Shown piece by piece: positions 33,894-41,570 of a DNA stretch of 64,000 nt. The DNA comes from Achromobacter arsenitoxydans SY8 (GTDB taxonomy: Bacteria; Pseudomonadota; Gammaproteobacteria; Burkholderiales; Burkholderiaceae_B). Both the position numbers and the translations under genes were made by a program. Under the pieces are notes generated by a model. The model ran no database searches. It was not told the DNA's origin and saw only the letters and a list, made by a program, of their open reading frames with translations. How positions within the stretch are numbered: the stretch's first letter is position 1; the number at the start of each line of letters is the position of its first letter. The stretch is from positions 62,001-126,000 of the forward strand of contig NZ_AGUF01000021.1 in NCBI RefSeq assembly GCF_000236785.1, read 5' to 3'.

Positions 33894-34937
33894 AATAATG
33901 CTCCCCCCGAACGCAAGCTCGCCCGTCTGGCGGATGTGGCCGCCCGCGCGGGCGTGTCCACCGCCACCGCCGACCGGGTGCTGAACCGCCGTCCCGGCGT
34001 GCGCGCCGCTACCGCGCAAAAGGTGTTCAAGGCGGCCATTGAACTGGACTACCTGCCGGAGCAGGAGGTCTACGCGGCCGCCACGCCCGAACCCATGCGC
34101 CTGGTGTTCCTGCTGCCGCGCGGCAGCAACCGCTATCTGCGAATGCTGGGCGACACCGTGGGTTATGCGCACGAACACTTCGCTCCGCTGAACGCGAAGT
34201 GCCAGGTCGAATACGTGGACAGCTTCAACCCCGACGCGCTGGCCCAGGCGCTGGCCAAGCATGGCAAGCGGGCCGACGGGATTGCGTTCATGGCGCTGGA
34301 GCATCCGGTGGTGCGCGAGGCCGTGAATGCGCTGGCGCAGCAGGGCGTGCCCACCGTGACGCTGATTTCCGACATCGCCAACTGCGCCCGCACGGCCTAC
34401 GTGGGGCTGGACAACCGCGCCGCGGGGCGCACGGCCGGCTACCTGATCGCGCGCTTCATCGGCTCGCGCGCAGCCCATGTGGCGCTGATCGCGGGGTCCC
34501 GGCACTATCGCGCCCACGAAGAGCGCGAAAGCGGCTTTCTGCAGCTCTACGCCGAGCAGTTCCAGGCCATGCAGGTGGTCGATTTGCGCGAAGGCTATGA
34601 CGATGCGCAGCGCAACTACGAGCAGACACGCCAACTGCTTGAGCAATACCCGCAATTGGCCGGCATCTACAACATCGGCGGGGCATCGGACGGCGTGGCG
34701 CGCGCGCTGAAAGAGGCAGGCCAGCAGCACCGGGTTGTTTTCATCGGACACGGCCTGACGCCGGACACGCGCGCGCTGCTGATCGACGGCACGATGGACG
34801 CGGTCATTACGCAAAGCCCGATGGAGGCGCTGATGAGCTGCGTGCGCATCTTCAGCAACCTGCGCGACAAGCGCAGCGCGATGAACGGGGTGGAGCTGGC
34901 GCGCAGCCAGGTGATTTTCCGGGAAAACCTGCCGTAG
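33876..34937 (+). CDS. LacI-family transcriptional regulator
   Basis: 353 residues. The DNA-binding headpiece is LADVAARAGVSTATADRVLNRRPGVRAATAQKVFKAAIELDYLP (about residues 18-61), with hinge helix after it; a periplasmic-binding-protein-like domain (about 73-345) senses the ligand. DRVLNRRPGV differs from the usual SRVLN, so operator preference may be unusual. It diverges from the TRAP/RuBisCO-like operon and presumably represses it. The start at ATG 33876 lies inside an operator-like repeat and has no ribosome binding site; ATG 33879 and GTG 33891 are alternatives. Confidence 0.92.
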   Translation: MMVFDVNNAPPERKLARLADVAARAGVSTATADRVLNRRPGVRAATAQKVFKAAIELDYLPEQEVYAAATPEPMRLVFLLPRGSNRYLRMLGDTVGYAHEHFAPLNAKCQVEYVDSFNPDALAQALAKHGKRADGIAFMALEHPVVREAVNALAQQGVPTVTLISDIANCARTAYVGLDNRAAGRTAGYLIARFIGSRAAHVALIAGSRHYRAHEERESGFLQLYAEQFQAMQVVDLREGYDDAQRNYEQTRQLLEQYPQLAGIYNIGGASDGVARALKEAGQQHRVVFIGHGLTPDTRALLIDGTMDAVITQSPMEALMSCVRIFSNLRDKRSAMNGVELARSQVIFRENLP

Positions 34938-35068
34938 GGAAGGGCGGCGGGCCTTGGGCGGTGTCAGCCACCCAGCTCCCCGCGGGCGTATGATTCCGCT
35001 TATGGGCTCGCACCCAGTCCGGCAGTGGCCGGCGCGCCATTGCCTACCCTAATGTGGTTGCTAAACAT

Positions 35069-35098
35069 CGGCCGTCCGGGCGGGCCCGCGGACGGCCG
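35069..35098. terminator. Hairpin between convergent LacI and methyltransferase genes
   Basis: CGGCCGTCCG and CGGACGGCCG form a 10-bp perfect stem around a 10-base GC-rich loop. It lies in the 246-base gap between convergent genes. No T-tract follows on either strand. I see nothing else in the gap 34938-35183. Confidence 0.45.
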
Positions 35099-35183
35099 TG
35101 AAAGGCGCTGCGCCATGGATCACTTCCTGCCTGCCGGCCTCATGGATGGCCCGGACTGCCGGCGAAACGGGATCGGCGCCCGG

Positions 35184-36032
35184 TCACCGCCGGGTGACCA
35201 CGATCTCCAGGTATTCGCTGGGCACCACCACCGACGAATCGCCGGAGCGGTTGAACCGCTCGATCTGCGCCGTGATGTCGGCCGTCAGCGCCATCTGCGC
35301 CGCGGGTTCCAGGGCGCCGAACGCCTTCAGCAGCGGGCCGTAGTAGGTCTTGAAGACCTGCAGCCAGTGCTCGGGCGAGCGATAGCGGAACACGAAATGG
35401 CGGGGCTCGGCCTTGATCGAGGACGCCTGGGCCCCGAACATTTCGTCGATGCGGGCCTTGGTGCCCCACAGCGCGGGCGACTTGACGCCCGCAGGCGGCG
35501 GCAGGTGCTTGCCGATGGTCTTGAAGATCTGGCCGATGAAACCGTCCGGCGTCCAGTTGGCCATGCCGATCTTGCCGCCATGCTTGCATACGCGGATCAA
35601 TTCGGACGAGGCCTTGTCCTGGTCGGCCGTGAACATCACCCCGAAGGTCGACATGACCGCGTCGAACGACGCGTCCGGGAACGGCAGCGCCTCGGCGTCG
35701 GCCTCCTGGAATTCGATCTTCAGGCGCTCGGCGGCGGCGCGCTCGCGGCCGCGGCTCAGCAGGGCCGGCACGTAGTCGGTCGAGACGACGTCGCACCAGC
35801 GGCGCGCGGCGGCCAGCGTCGCGTTGCCGTTGCCGGCGGCGACATCCAGTACTTTTTGACCGGCGCGGACATCAAGGGATTCGCACAGCTGTTCTCCTAC
35901 GATCTGCAGCGTGGTGCCGACGACGGCGTAGTCCCCGGAGGACCAGGTGCCGTGCTGGCGGGACTTCACGGCGGCCAGGTCCGGCTGTGCGGTTTCGCGC
36001 ACGTCACTGGTGGCAAGGGCGGAAATGGACAT
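35184..36032 (-). CDS. Class I SAM-dependent methyltransferase
   Basis: 282 residues. The SAM-binding motif I is VLDVAAGNGNATLAAARR (about 61-78), motif II-like QEADAEALPFPDASFDAVMSTFGVMF at about 108-133, and motif after that GGKIGMANWTPDGFIGQIFKTIGKHLPP. The methyltransferase type 11 pattern (UbiE/MenG-like) is visible, but the substrate is unknown. It diverges from a large BTAD/TPR regulator (starts 138 bases apart), which suggests the regulator controls it. Pairs of a small methyltransferase and a BTAD/TPR regulator occur in several Burkholderiales as far as I recall. Confidence 0.88.
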   Translation of the reverse strand: MSISALATSDVRETAQPDLAAVKSRQHGTWSSGDYAVVGTTLQIVGEQLCESLDVRAGQKVLDVAAGNGNATLAAARRWCDVVSTDYVPALLSRGRERAAAERLKIEFQEADAEALPFPDASFDAVMSTFGVMFTADQDKASSELIRVCKHGGKIGMANWTPDGFIGQIFKTIGKHLPPPAGVKSPALWGTKARIDEMFGAQASSIKAEPRHFVFRYRSPEHWLQVFKTYYGPLLKAFGALEPAAQMALTADITAQIERFNRSGDSSVVVPSEYLEIVVTRR

Positions 36033-36169
36033 GGTGTGTCTCCATTAAAGCGGTGGGTGCGCGGGGGCATCCGTTGCCTACGCGCCGGGGTTCTGCAACC
36101 AGCGCGGCGAAGGCATTCGCGCGCCGTGCTCCCCGATGCCTACGATAGGAACCGTGCGTGGAGGCGAGC

Positions 36170-38191
36170 GTGGTAGCCGCCGTGGAATCCGCGGTGGAAT
36201 CCGGCGGCATGGCCATCCACGTGCGCATGCTGGGGTCCATGGCGGTCAGCCGGGCAGGCGCCGCGCTGGCGCTGCCGCCGTCGCGCAAGCTGCGCGCGCT
36301 GATCGCGTACCTGGCGCTGGCGCCGCACGCCGTCAATCGCGCGCATTTGTGCGAACTGCTCTGGGACATTCCGAACGATCCGCGCGGCGAACTGCGCTGG
36401 TGCCTCAGCAAGGCGCGCGCGCTGCTGGACGAGCCGGGACGCCGCCGGATCGAGACCGCGCAGGACACGGTGCGGCTGGATCTTGCCGATTGCCGCGTCG
36501 ACGTGCTCGAAATCGGGCAGGCCATGCAGCAGGGCATCGACAAGGCCGGCCTGGAGCGGCTGCGCGAATTGGCGGCGCTGTTTGTGGGCGACTTCCTGGA
36601 TGGCCTGGAGATCGGCCGCAGCCCGTTCTTCAACAGTTGGCTGACCGCGCAGCGGCGGCGGCTGCGGGCCTGCCATGCGGCCGTGCTGGAGCATCTGGCT
36701 GCGGGTCTGCCCGCGGGTTCCGAGGAACGCTTCGCGTGCCTGGACAAATGGCTTCAGCTGGCGCCTTTCGACCGTCACGTCCACGAACGCCTGCTGGATT
36801 CGCTGGGAATGCGCGGCCGGTGGCGCGAAGGCGAAGAGCACCTGGCCGCGGCGGTGCGCGCCTTCGAGGCCGAAGGGCTGGACTGGCGGCCCCTGCGCGA
36901 TGCGTGGCGGGATGTCCGGGCCCGGCGGGCGAGCCCGGCGCAAAGCCTGGAATCCGCCGGTCCCGCACAGGCGCCGGCCGCCACCGCGGATGTCCCGGAA
37001 CGGACGGGGCGCGCGTCGATCGCGGTCATGCCGTTTGCCGACCGGTCGACACAGGCGGGCGTGCGCGGAGGGCTGGCGGACGGCCTGGCCTTCGATGTCA
37101 TCGCCCGGCTGGCGAAGCTGCGCAGCCTGTTCGTCATCGCGCAGGGCACGGTGTTCGCCCTGGACCAGCGCAGCGTGGGGCCCGAGGAGGCGGGGCGCAC
37201 CCTCAACGTGGACTATGTCGTCAGCGGATCGCTGCGGCGGCAGGGGCAGCGCGTCGCCGTCGAGGTCCAGCTGGTCGAATCGCGAACCGCGCGCATCGTC
37301 TGGGCGGATGTCTTCGACCACAAGCTGGACGACGCCTTTCAGGCGCTGGACGAGATCAGCGACCGGATCGTGGCGTCTATCGAAATCGAGATTGAAGCCG
37401 CCGAGCGCAACCGCGCCATCCTGACGCCGCCGAATTCCCTGGACGCGTGGCAGGCCCACCACCGTGGCCTGTGGCACATGTACCGGTTCAACCGTACCGA
37501 CAACGAGCAGGCGCGGCACTTCTTCGAAATGGCGGTGCGGCTGGACCCGACGTTTTCCCGCGCCTACGCGGGGCTGTCCTTCACGCACTGGCAGACCGCC
37601 TTCCAGCGCTGGGGCGAGCAGGCGCCGGCCATCGACATGGCGTTCGAAACCGCCGGGCAGGGCCTGATCGCCGACGACCGCGATCCCGCCGCCCATTGGG
37701 CCATGGGCCGGGCGCTGTGGCTGCGCGGCAGCCAGGAACAGTCGCTGACCGAACTGCGCAGCGCGGTGGACCTGAGCCCGAACTTCGCACTTGGGCACTA
37801 CACGCTGGGCTTCGTTAATTGCCAGTCGGGCGACGCCGAGGCGGCCATCGGCTCGTCCGACCATTCGCGCCACCTCAGTCCCTTCGATCCGCTGCTGTTT
37901 GGCATGCTGGCCGTGCGCGCGCTGGCGCTGATGCGCCTGGGCCGGATCGACGAAGCCGCCGGCTGGGCGGTCAAGGCGGCCGCGCGTCCGAATGCGCACG
38001 TGCACATCCTGGCGATCGCCGCCTGCTGCCTGGCGCTGGCCGGCAAACAGGACGAAGCGCTCGGCTTTCTGCCGTTAATCCGCAAGGCGGCGCCGTCGTA
38101 CCGCGTGGACGACCTTCTGATGGCGTTCCGGCTGACCCCCGACACCCAGGCGGTATTCCGCGAGGGCGCCAGGCGCATCGGCATCGGTTGA
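36170..38191 (+). CDS. BTAD-domain/TPR transcriptional regulator
   Basis: 673 residues. The N-terminal winged-helix part (about 10-90: IHVRMLGSMAVSRAGAALALPPSRKLRALIAYLALAP, then HLCELLWDIPNDPRGELRWCLSKARALLD) is OmpR/SARP-like. Next comes a bacterial transcriptional activator domain (about 95-255), then a TolB/FlgO-like domain (about 280-420: ASIAVMPFADRS, then VDYVVSGSLRRQGQRVAVEVQLVESRTARIVWADVFDHKLDD), and C-terminal tetratricopeptide repeats (about 430-660). No membrane helix is visible, so it is cytoplasmic. The GTG at 36170 has GGAGG 5 bases before it; a GTG at 36158 and an ATG at 36209 are alternatives. It likely regulates the divergent methyltransferase. Confidence 0.85.
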   Translation: MVAAVESAVESGGMAIHVRMLGSMAVSRAGAALALPPSRKLRALIAYLALAPHAVNRAHLCELLWDIPNDPRGELRWCLSKARALLDEPGRRRIETAQDTVRLDLADCRVDVLEIGQAMQQGIDKAGLERLRELAALFVGDFLDGLEIGRSPFFNSWLTAQRRRLRACHAAVLEHLAAGLPAGSEERFACLDKWLQLAPFDRHVHERLLDSLGMRGRWREGEEHLAAAVRAFEAEGLDWRPLRDAWRDVRARRASPAQSLESAGPAQAPAATADVPERTGRASIAVMPFADRSTQAGVRGGLADGLAFDVIARLAKLRSLFVIAQGTVFALDQRSVGPEEAGRTLNVDYVVSGSLRRQGQRVAVEVQLVESRTARIVWADVFDHKLDDAFQALDEISDRIVASIEIEIEAAERNRAILTPPNSLDAWQAHHRGLWHMYRFNRTDNEQARHFFEMAVRLDPTFSRAYAGLSFTHWQTAFQRWGEQAPAIDMAFETAGQGLIADDRDPAAHWAMGRALWLRGSQEQSLTELRSAVDLSPNFALGHYTLGFVNCQSGDAEAAIGSSDHSRHLSPFDPLLFGMLAVRALALMRLGRIDEAAGWAVKAAARPNAHVHILAIAACCLALAGKQDEALGFLPLIRKAAPSYRVDDLLMAFRLTPDTQAVFREGARRIGIG

Positions 38192-38239
38192 AAGGAAAGG
38201 CTGAAGTCAGCCCCGAGCGAGCCCGGTTGCAGAATCTGC

Positions 38240-38269
38240 TTGCGATATAACTGCCTAGGCAGTTAATAT
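38240..38269 (+). promoter_or_regulatory. marR promoter with operator in spacer
   Basis: TTGCGA (38240-38245) and TAATAT (38264-38269) are 18 bases apart. The palindrome at 38248-38265 fills the spacer, so the MarR protein is probably autorepressed. Confidence 0.5.
38248..38265. promoter_or_regulatory. MarR operator palindrome, site 1
   Basis: TAACTGCCTAGGCAGTTA is a perfect 18-bp palindrome immediately upstream of the MarR gene. Its core TGCCTAGGCA recurs as site 2 ahead of the efflux operon. Confidence 0.7.
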
Positions 38270-38308
38270 TCGGGCATTGATTTCCGACAGCATTGCGCCA
38301 GGCCCGAC

Positions 38309-38764
38309 ATGAGCAACGCAACTCCCTCCGTGCTGGATGAATTCTGCTCCGGCGAACTTGGCTTCATGATTACGTCCGTGCGCACCGGCATCCACGAGGC
38401 GCTGGATCGTGAACTGGCTCCCTTGCAGATCACGGTGCAGCAGTACGTCGTGCTGAACTGCATCGTCAAAGGGTGGGGGCGTACGCTCAGCGATCTGTGC
38501 CGCGTGCTGGCCTATGACTCCGGCGCCATGACCCGGCTGCTGGATCGCATCGTCGCCAAGGGCTTCATCCGCCGCGTGGAAAACGAGGCGGACCGCCGCA
38601 GCTCGCTGCTTGAACTGACCGAGCAGGGCCAGGCCGCCTTTCCGCAGGCGCGCCGCGTCACCGAAGTGGCGTTTCGCCGGCTGCTGGGCGGCTTCTCGGA
38701 AGCGGACGCCAGCATGCTGCACGCGCTGCTGTCCCGCATTCTGGTCAATGCGAGATCGGGCTGA
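38309..38764 (+). CDS. MarR-family transcriptional regulator
   Basis: 151 residues with the winged helix of MarR proteins: ITVQQYVVLNCIVKGWGRTLSDLCRVLAYDSGAMTRLLDRIVAKGFIRRVENEADRRSSLLELTEQGQ (about 41-110). The recognition helix is AYDSGAMTRLLDRIV, and the wing ends in DRRSSLLELT. It is flanked upstream by a perfect 18-bp palindrome inside its own promoter, and the following efflux operon has the same core palindrome. It is therefore a likely local repressor of both itself and the efflux pump, relieved by a small-molecule ligand (drug or aromatic compound). Confidence 0.92.
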   Translation: MSNATPSVLDEFCSGELGFMITSVRTGIHEALDRELAPLQITVQQYVVLNCIVKGWGRTLSDLCRVLAYDSGAMTRLLDRIVAKGFIRRVENEADRRSSLLELTEQGQAAFPQARRVTEVAFRRLLGGFSEADASMLHALLSRILVNARSG

Positions 38765-38783
38765 TGCCCGTTCCCGCTTTTTT

Positions 38784-38812
38784 TTGATTATTTATCTGCC
38801 TAGGCATATACA
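38784..38812 (+). promoter_or_regulatory. Efflux operon promoter with operator in spacer
   Basis: TTGATT (38784-38789) and TATACA (38807-38812) are spaced by exactly 17 bases; the palindrome core lies at the end of that spacer. Confidence 0.5.
38797..38806. promoter_or_regulatory. MarR operator palindrome, site 2
   Basis: TGCCTAGGCA is a perfect 10-bp palindrome identical to the centre of site 1; the wider TATCTGCCTAGGCATATA is nearly symmetric. It is positioned to block the efflux promoter. Confidence 0.65.
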
Positions 38813-38837
38813 GCCTGGGCATTAAAAAGGCGTCACC

Positions 38838-40328
38838 ATGCAAGTCCCTTCTGGTCCTCTCGCGAAACCCGCCCGCCTGCTGCGGGGCCTCGGCCTGCCG
38901 CTGGCGGCGCTGCTGCTGGCCGGCTGCGCCGGCACCGGCGGCCTGCAGACGCAGGCCCGGCTGGACAGCGCCAACGCGCTGGCGGCAAGCGCGTCGCTGC
39001 AAGAGGCGACCGTAGAGCCCGCCGCCTGGCCGACAGAGGCCTGGTGGCAGACCTTCGGCGATGCGCAGCTGGATGAACTGGTGCGCGCGGCGCTGGCGGA
39101 GCAGCCCAGCCTGCGGGCGGCGGCGGCCCGGGTGCGGCAGGCCGATGCGCTGGCGGGTGTGGCGGGGGCGGCCCTGTCGCCACAGGGCAACGTCGCTGCC
39201 CGCGCCACGCGCCAGCGCTTCAGCGAAAACAGCACCACGCCTCAGCCGCTGGCGGGCTCCTGGGATTGGACGGCGGATCTGCAGGCGCGCGTCGGCTACG
39301 AAATCGACTTCTGGGGCAAGAACCAGGCCGCGCTGGACGCGGCGCTACAGCGCGCGCAGGCTGCCGAGGTGGACAGGCATGCGGCGGAATTGATGCTGAC
39401 GACGTCGCTGGTGCGCGCCTACCTGAAGCTGGACGCCGCCTACCTGTCGCGCGACCTGGCCGAGCAGACGCTGCGCCAGCGCGAAAGCACGCTGCAGTTG
39501 ACGCAGCGCCGCGTAGCCGCCCAGTTGGATTCCCGCCTGGACATGAAGCAGGCCGAAGCCGCGCTGCCTGCCACGCGCGAGCGCATCGCGGCCCTGAACG
39601 AACAGATTGCGCTGACGCGCAACCAGGTGGCGGCGCTGGTGGGCCGTGGCCCGGACGCCGGCGTCCAGGTGCGCAGGCCGGCGTTGCGCGGCGATTACGC
39701 GGCGGCCGTTCCCACAACGGTGCCGGCCGACCTGATTGGCCGCCGCCCCGACGTGGTGGCGCAGCGCTGGCGCGTCGAGGCCGCCAGCCAGGACATCAAG
39801 GTCGCCCGCGCGCAGTTCTATCCCAACGTCAGCCTGACCGCGTTCGCCGGGCTGCAAAGCCTGGGCCTGTCGGATCTGCTGAACGCGGGCAGCCGTGTGT
39901 TGGGCGTCGGCCCGGCGATCACCTTGCCGGTCTTTGACGGCGGGCGCCTGCGCGGCAACCTGGGCGCGCGCCAGGCCGAATACGACGCGGCGGTGGAGCA
40001 ATACAACGGCACGCTGGTCGCCGCGCTGCACGACGTCGTGGACCAGATCGTGTCGCTGCGCTGGCAGGCCGAACGCGCCAGCGAGCAGCGCGAGGCCCTG
40101 CGGCTGACGCAAGAAGCGTATGACATGGCCACCGCCCGCTACCGCAATGGGGTGGGCAGCTATCTGCAGGTGCTGTCCGCTGAAGGACAGGTGCTGCAGC
40201 AGAAACAGCTGCTGATCGAGCTGGACACGCGTCGCCGCGCCCTGCACCTGGAGTTGATCCGGGCGCTGGGCGGCGGCTACGCGCCCGAAGCCGCGCTTGC
40301 GGCGCAGCCGGCCGGGAGCGTCTCGTGA
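38838..40328 (+). CDS. Outer-membrane efflux lipoprotein (NodT/OprM type)
   Basis: 496 residues of the TolC-like outer-membrane factor family. A lipobox LLAGC (cysteine about 33) follows a hydrophobic signal sequence, so it is lipid-anchored. The duplicated OEP repeats are visible: WWQTFGDAQLDELVRAALAEQPSLRAAAARVRQADAL (about 65-101), and FYPNVSLTAFAGLQSLG...FDGGRLRGNLGARQAEYDAAVEQYNGTLVAALHDVVDQIVSLR in the second half. It forms the outer-membrane duct of a tripartite efflux pump together with the two proteins encoded downstream. The operon lies directly after the MarR gene with a shared operator motif. Confidence 0.93.
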   Translation: MQVPSGPLAKPARLLRGLGLPLAALLLAGCAGTGGLQTQARLDSANALAASASLQEATVEPAAWPTEAWWQTFGDAQLDELVRAALAEQPSLRAAAARVRQADALAGVAGAALSPQGNVAARATRQRFSENSTTPQPLAGSWDWTADLQARVGYEIDFWGKNQAALDAALQRAQAAEVDRHAAELMLTTSLVRAYLKLDAAYLSRDLAEQTLRQRESTLQLTQRRVAAQLDSRLDMKQAEAALPATRERIAALNEQIALTRNQVAALVGRGPDAGVQVRRPALRGDYAAAVPTTVPADLIGRRPDVVAQRWRVEAASQDIKVARAQFYPNVSLTAFAGLQSLGLSDLLNAGSRVLGVGPAITLPVFDGGRLRGNLGARQAEYDAAVEQYNGTLVAALHDVVDQIVSLRWQAERASEQREALRLTQEAYDMATARYRNGVGSYLQVLSAEGQVLQQKQLLIELDTRRRALHLELIRALGGGYAPEAALAAQPAGSVS

Positions 40329-41563
40329 ACCTGTCCGGCCCCGCCCGATCCCCGTCCGCCCGAACTTCTACAGAATCCTCACCGCAAGCCATGAAGACCG
40401 AATCCGCCGCCGCCAACCCGCCCTCCACCCAAACCCGGCCGCGCGGCGGGCTGGCGCGCAAGGCCGCCGCCGGCGCTGCGGCCATCCTGGCCGTAGCGAT
40501 GCTGGCAGGCGCCTACTCGGCGTACGCCGACGGCCGCTGGGTATCGACCGAAGACGCCTACGTAGAAGGCAATGTGGTGCAAGTGACTCCGCAGGTCGGC
40601 GGCGTGGTGACGGCGATCCGCGCCGACAACACCGATGTGGTCGAGGCCGGCGCGCTGCTGGTGGAGATGAACGGCGTGGACGCGGTGCTGGCGCTGGACG
40701 CGGCCCGCGCGCAACTGGCGCGCACCGTGCGCCAGGTGCGCGGCCAGTTCGCGATGGCCGGCCAGGACGGCGCCAATGTGGAACTGCGCAAGGTCGACCT
40801 GGCGCGCGCCCAGGAAGATGTGGCGCGCCGTTCGGCGCTGGCGAAGATCGGCGCCATCCCCGGCGAGGAGCTGGTCCACGCGCAGCAGGCGGTGCGCACC
40901 GCGCGCGCCGCGCTGAACGCCGCCAGCGAGCAGCTCAAGCGCAACCATGCGCTGATCGACGGCACCACGGTCGAATCCCATCCGGATGTGCAGGCCGCCG
41001 CCGTGCAGCTGCGCAACGCCAGCGTGGCGCTGGCCCGCACGCGGGTCCCGGCGCCCGTGGGCGGCGTCGTCACGAAGCGCAGCGTGCAGGTCGGGCAGCG
41101 CGTGGCGGCGGGCGCGCCGCTGATGTCGGTGGTGCCGCTGGATCATCTGTGGGTCACGGCCAACCTGAAGGAATCGCAGCTGCGCAACGTGCGCATCGGC
41201 CAGCCCGTCCGGCTGACGACCGACCTGTACGGAAGCGGCGTGGTGTATCACGGCCGCGTGCTGGGCCAGGACGCCGGCACCGGCAGCGCTTTTTCGCTGC
41301 TGCCGGCGCAGAACGCCACCGGCAACTGGATCAAGGTGGTGCAGCGCGTGCCCGTTCGGATCGAACTCGACCCGGCGGAGGTGGCCGCCCAGCCGCTGCA
41401 GCTGGGCCTGTCGATGCGGGTGGAGGTGGACACCGAAGCGCGCGAAGGCAAGCGCCTGGTCGCGGCGGCAGGGCAGGCGCAGGCCTACACGACGGCGGTG
41501 TACGCCGACGAACTGGCCGAAGCCGACGTGCAGGTGCGCGCGATCATCGACGCGAATCTCTGA
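40325..41563 (+). CDS. HlyD/EmrA-type membrane fusion protein
   Basis: 412 residues. A single N-terminal helix (about 45-66, AAAGAAAILAVAMLAGAYSAYA) anchors it in the inner membrane. The WVSTEDAYVEGNVVQVTPQVGGVVTAI stretch (about 72-98) is the EmrA biotinyl-lipoyl motif; a coiled-coil hairpin follows and then VPAPVGGVVTKRSVQVGQRVAAGAPLMSVVPLDHLWVTANLKESQLRNVRIGQPV. The GTG start overlaps the preceding stop (GTGA) with GGGAG 6 bases before; an ATG at 40391 would remove 22 residues. It bridges the inner-membrane carrier and the outer-membrane lipoprotein. Confidence 0.93.
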   Translation: MNLSGPARSPSARTSTESSPQAMKTESAAANPPSTQTRPRGGLARKAAAGAAAILAVAMLAGAYSAYADGRWVSTEDAYVEGNVVQVTPQVGGVVTAIRADNTDVVEAGALLVEMNGVDAVLALDAARAQLARTVRQVRGQFAMAGQDGANVELRKVDLARAQEDVARRSALAKIGAIPGEELVHAQQAVRTARAALNAASEQLKRNHALIDGTTVESHPDVQAAAVQLRNASVALARTRVPAPVGGVVTKRSVQVGQRVAAGAPLMSVVPLDHLWVTANLKESQLRNVRIGQPVRLTTDLYGSGVVYHGRVLGQDAGTGSAFSLLPAQNATGNWIKVVQRVPVRIELDPAEVAAQPLQLGLSMRVEVDTEAREGKRLVAAAGQAQAYTTAVYADELAEADVQVRAIIDANL

Positions 41564-41570
41564 CCCGGCC

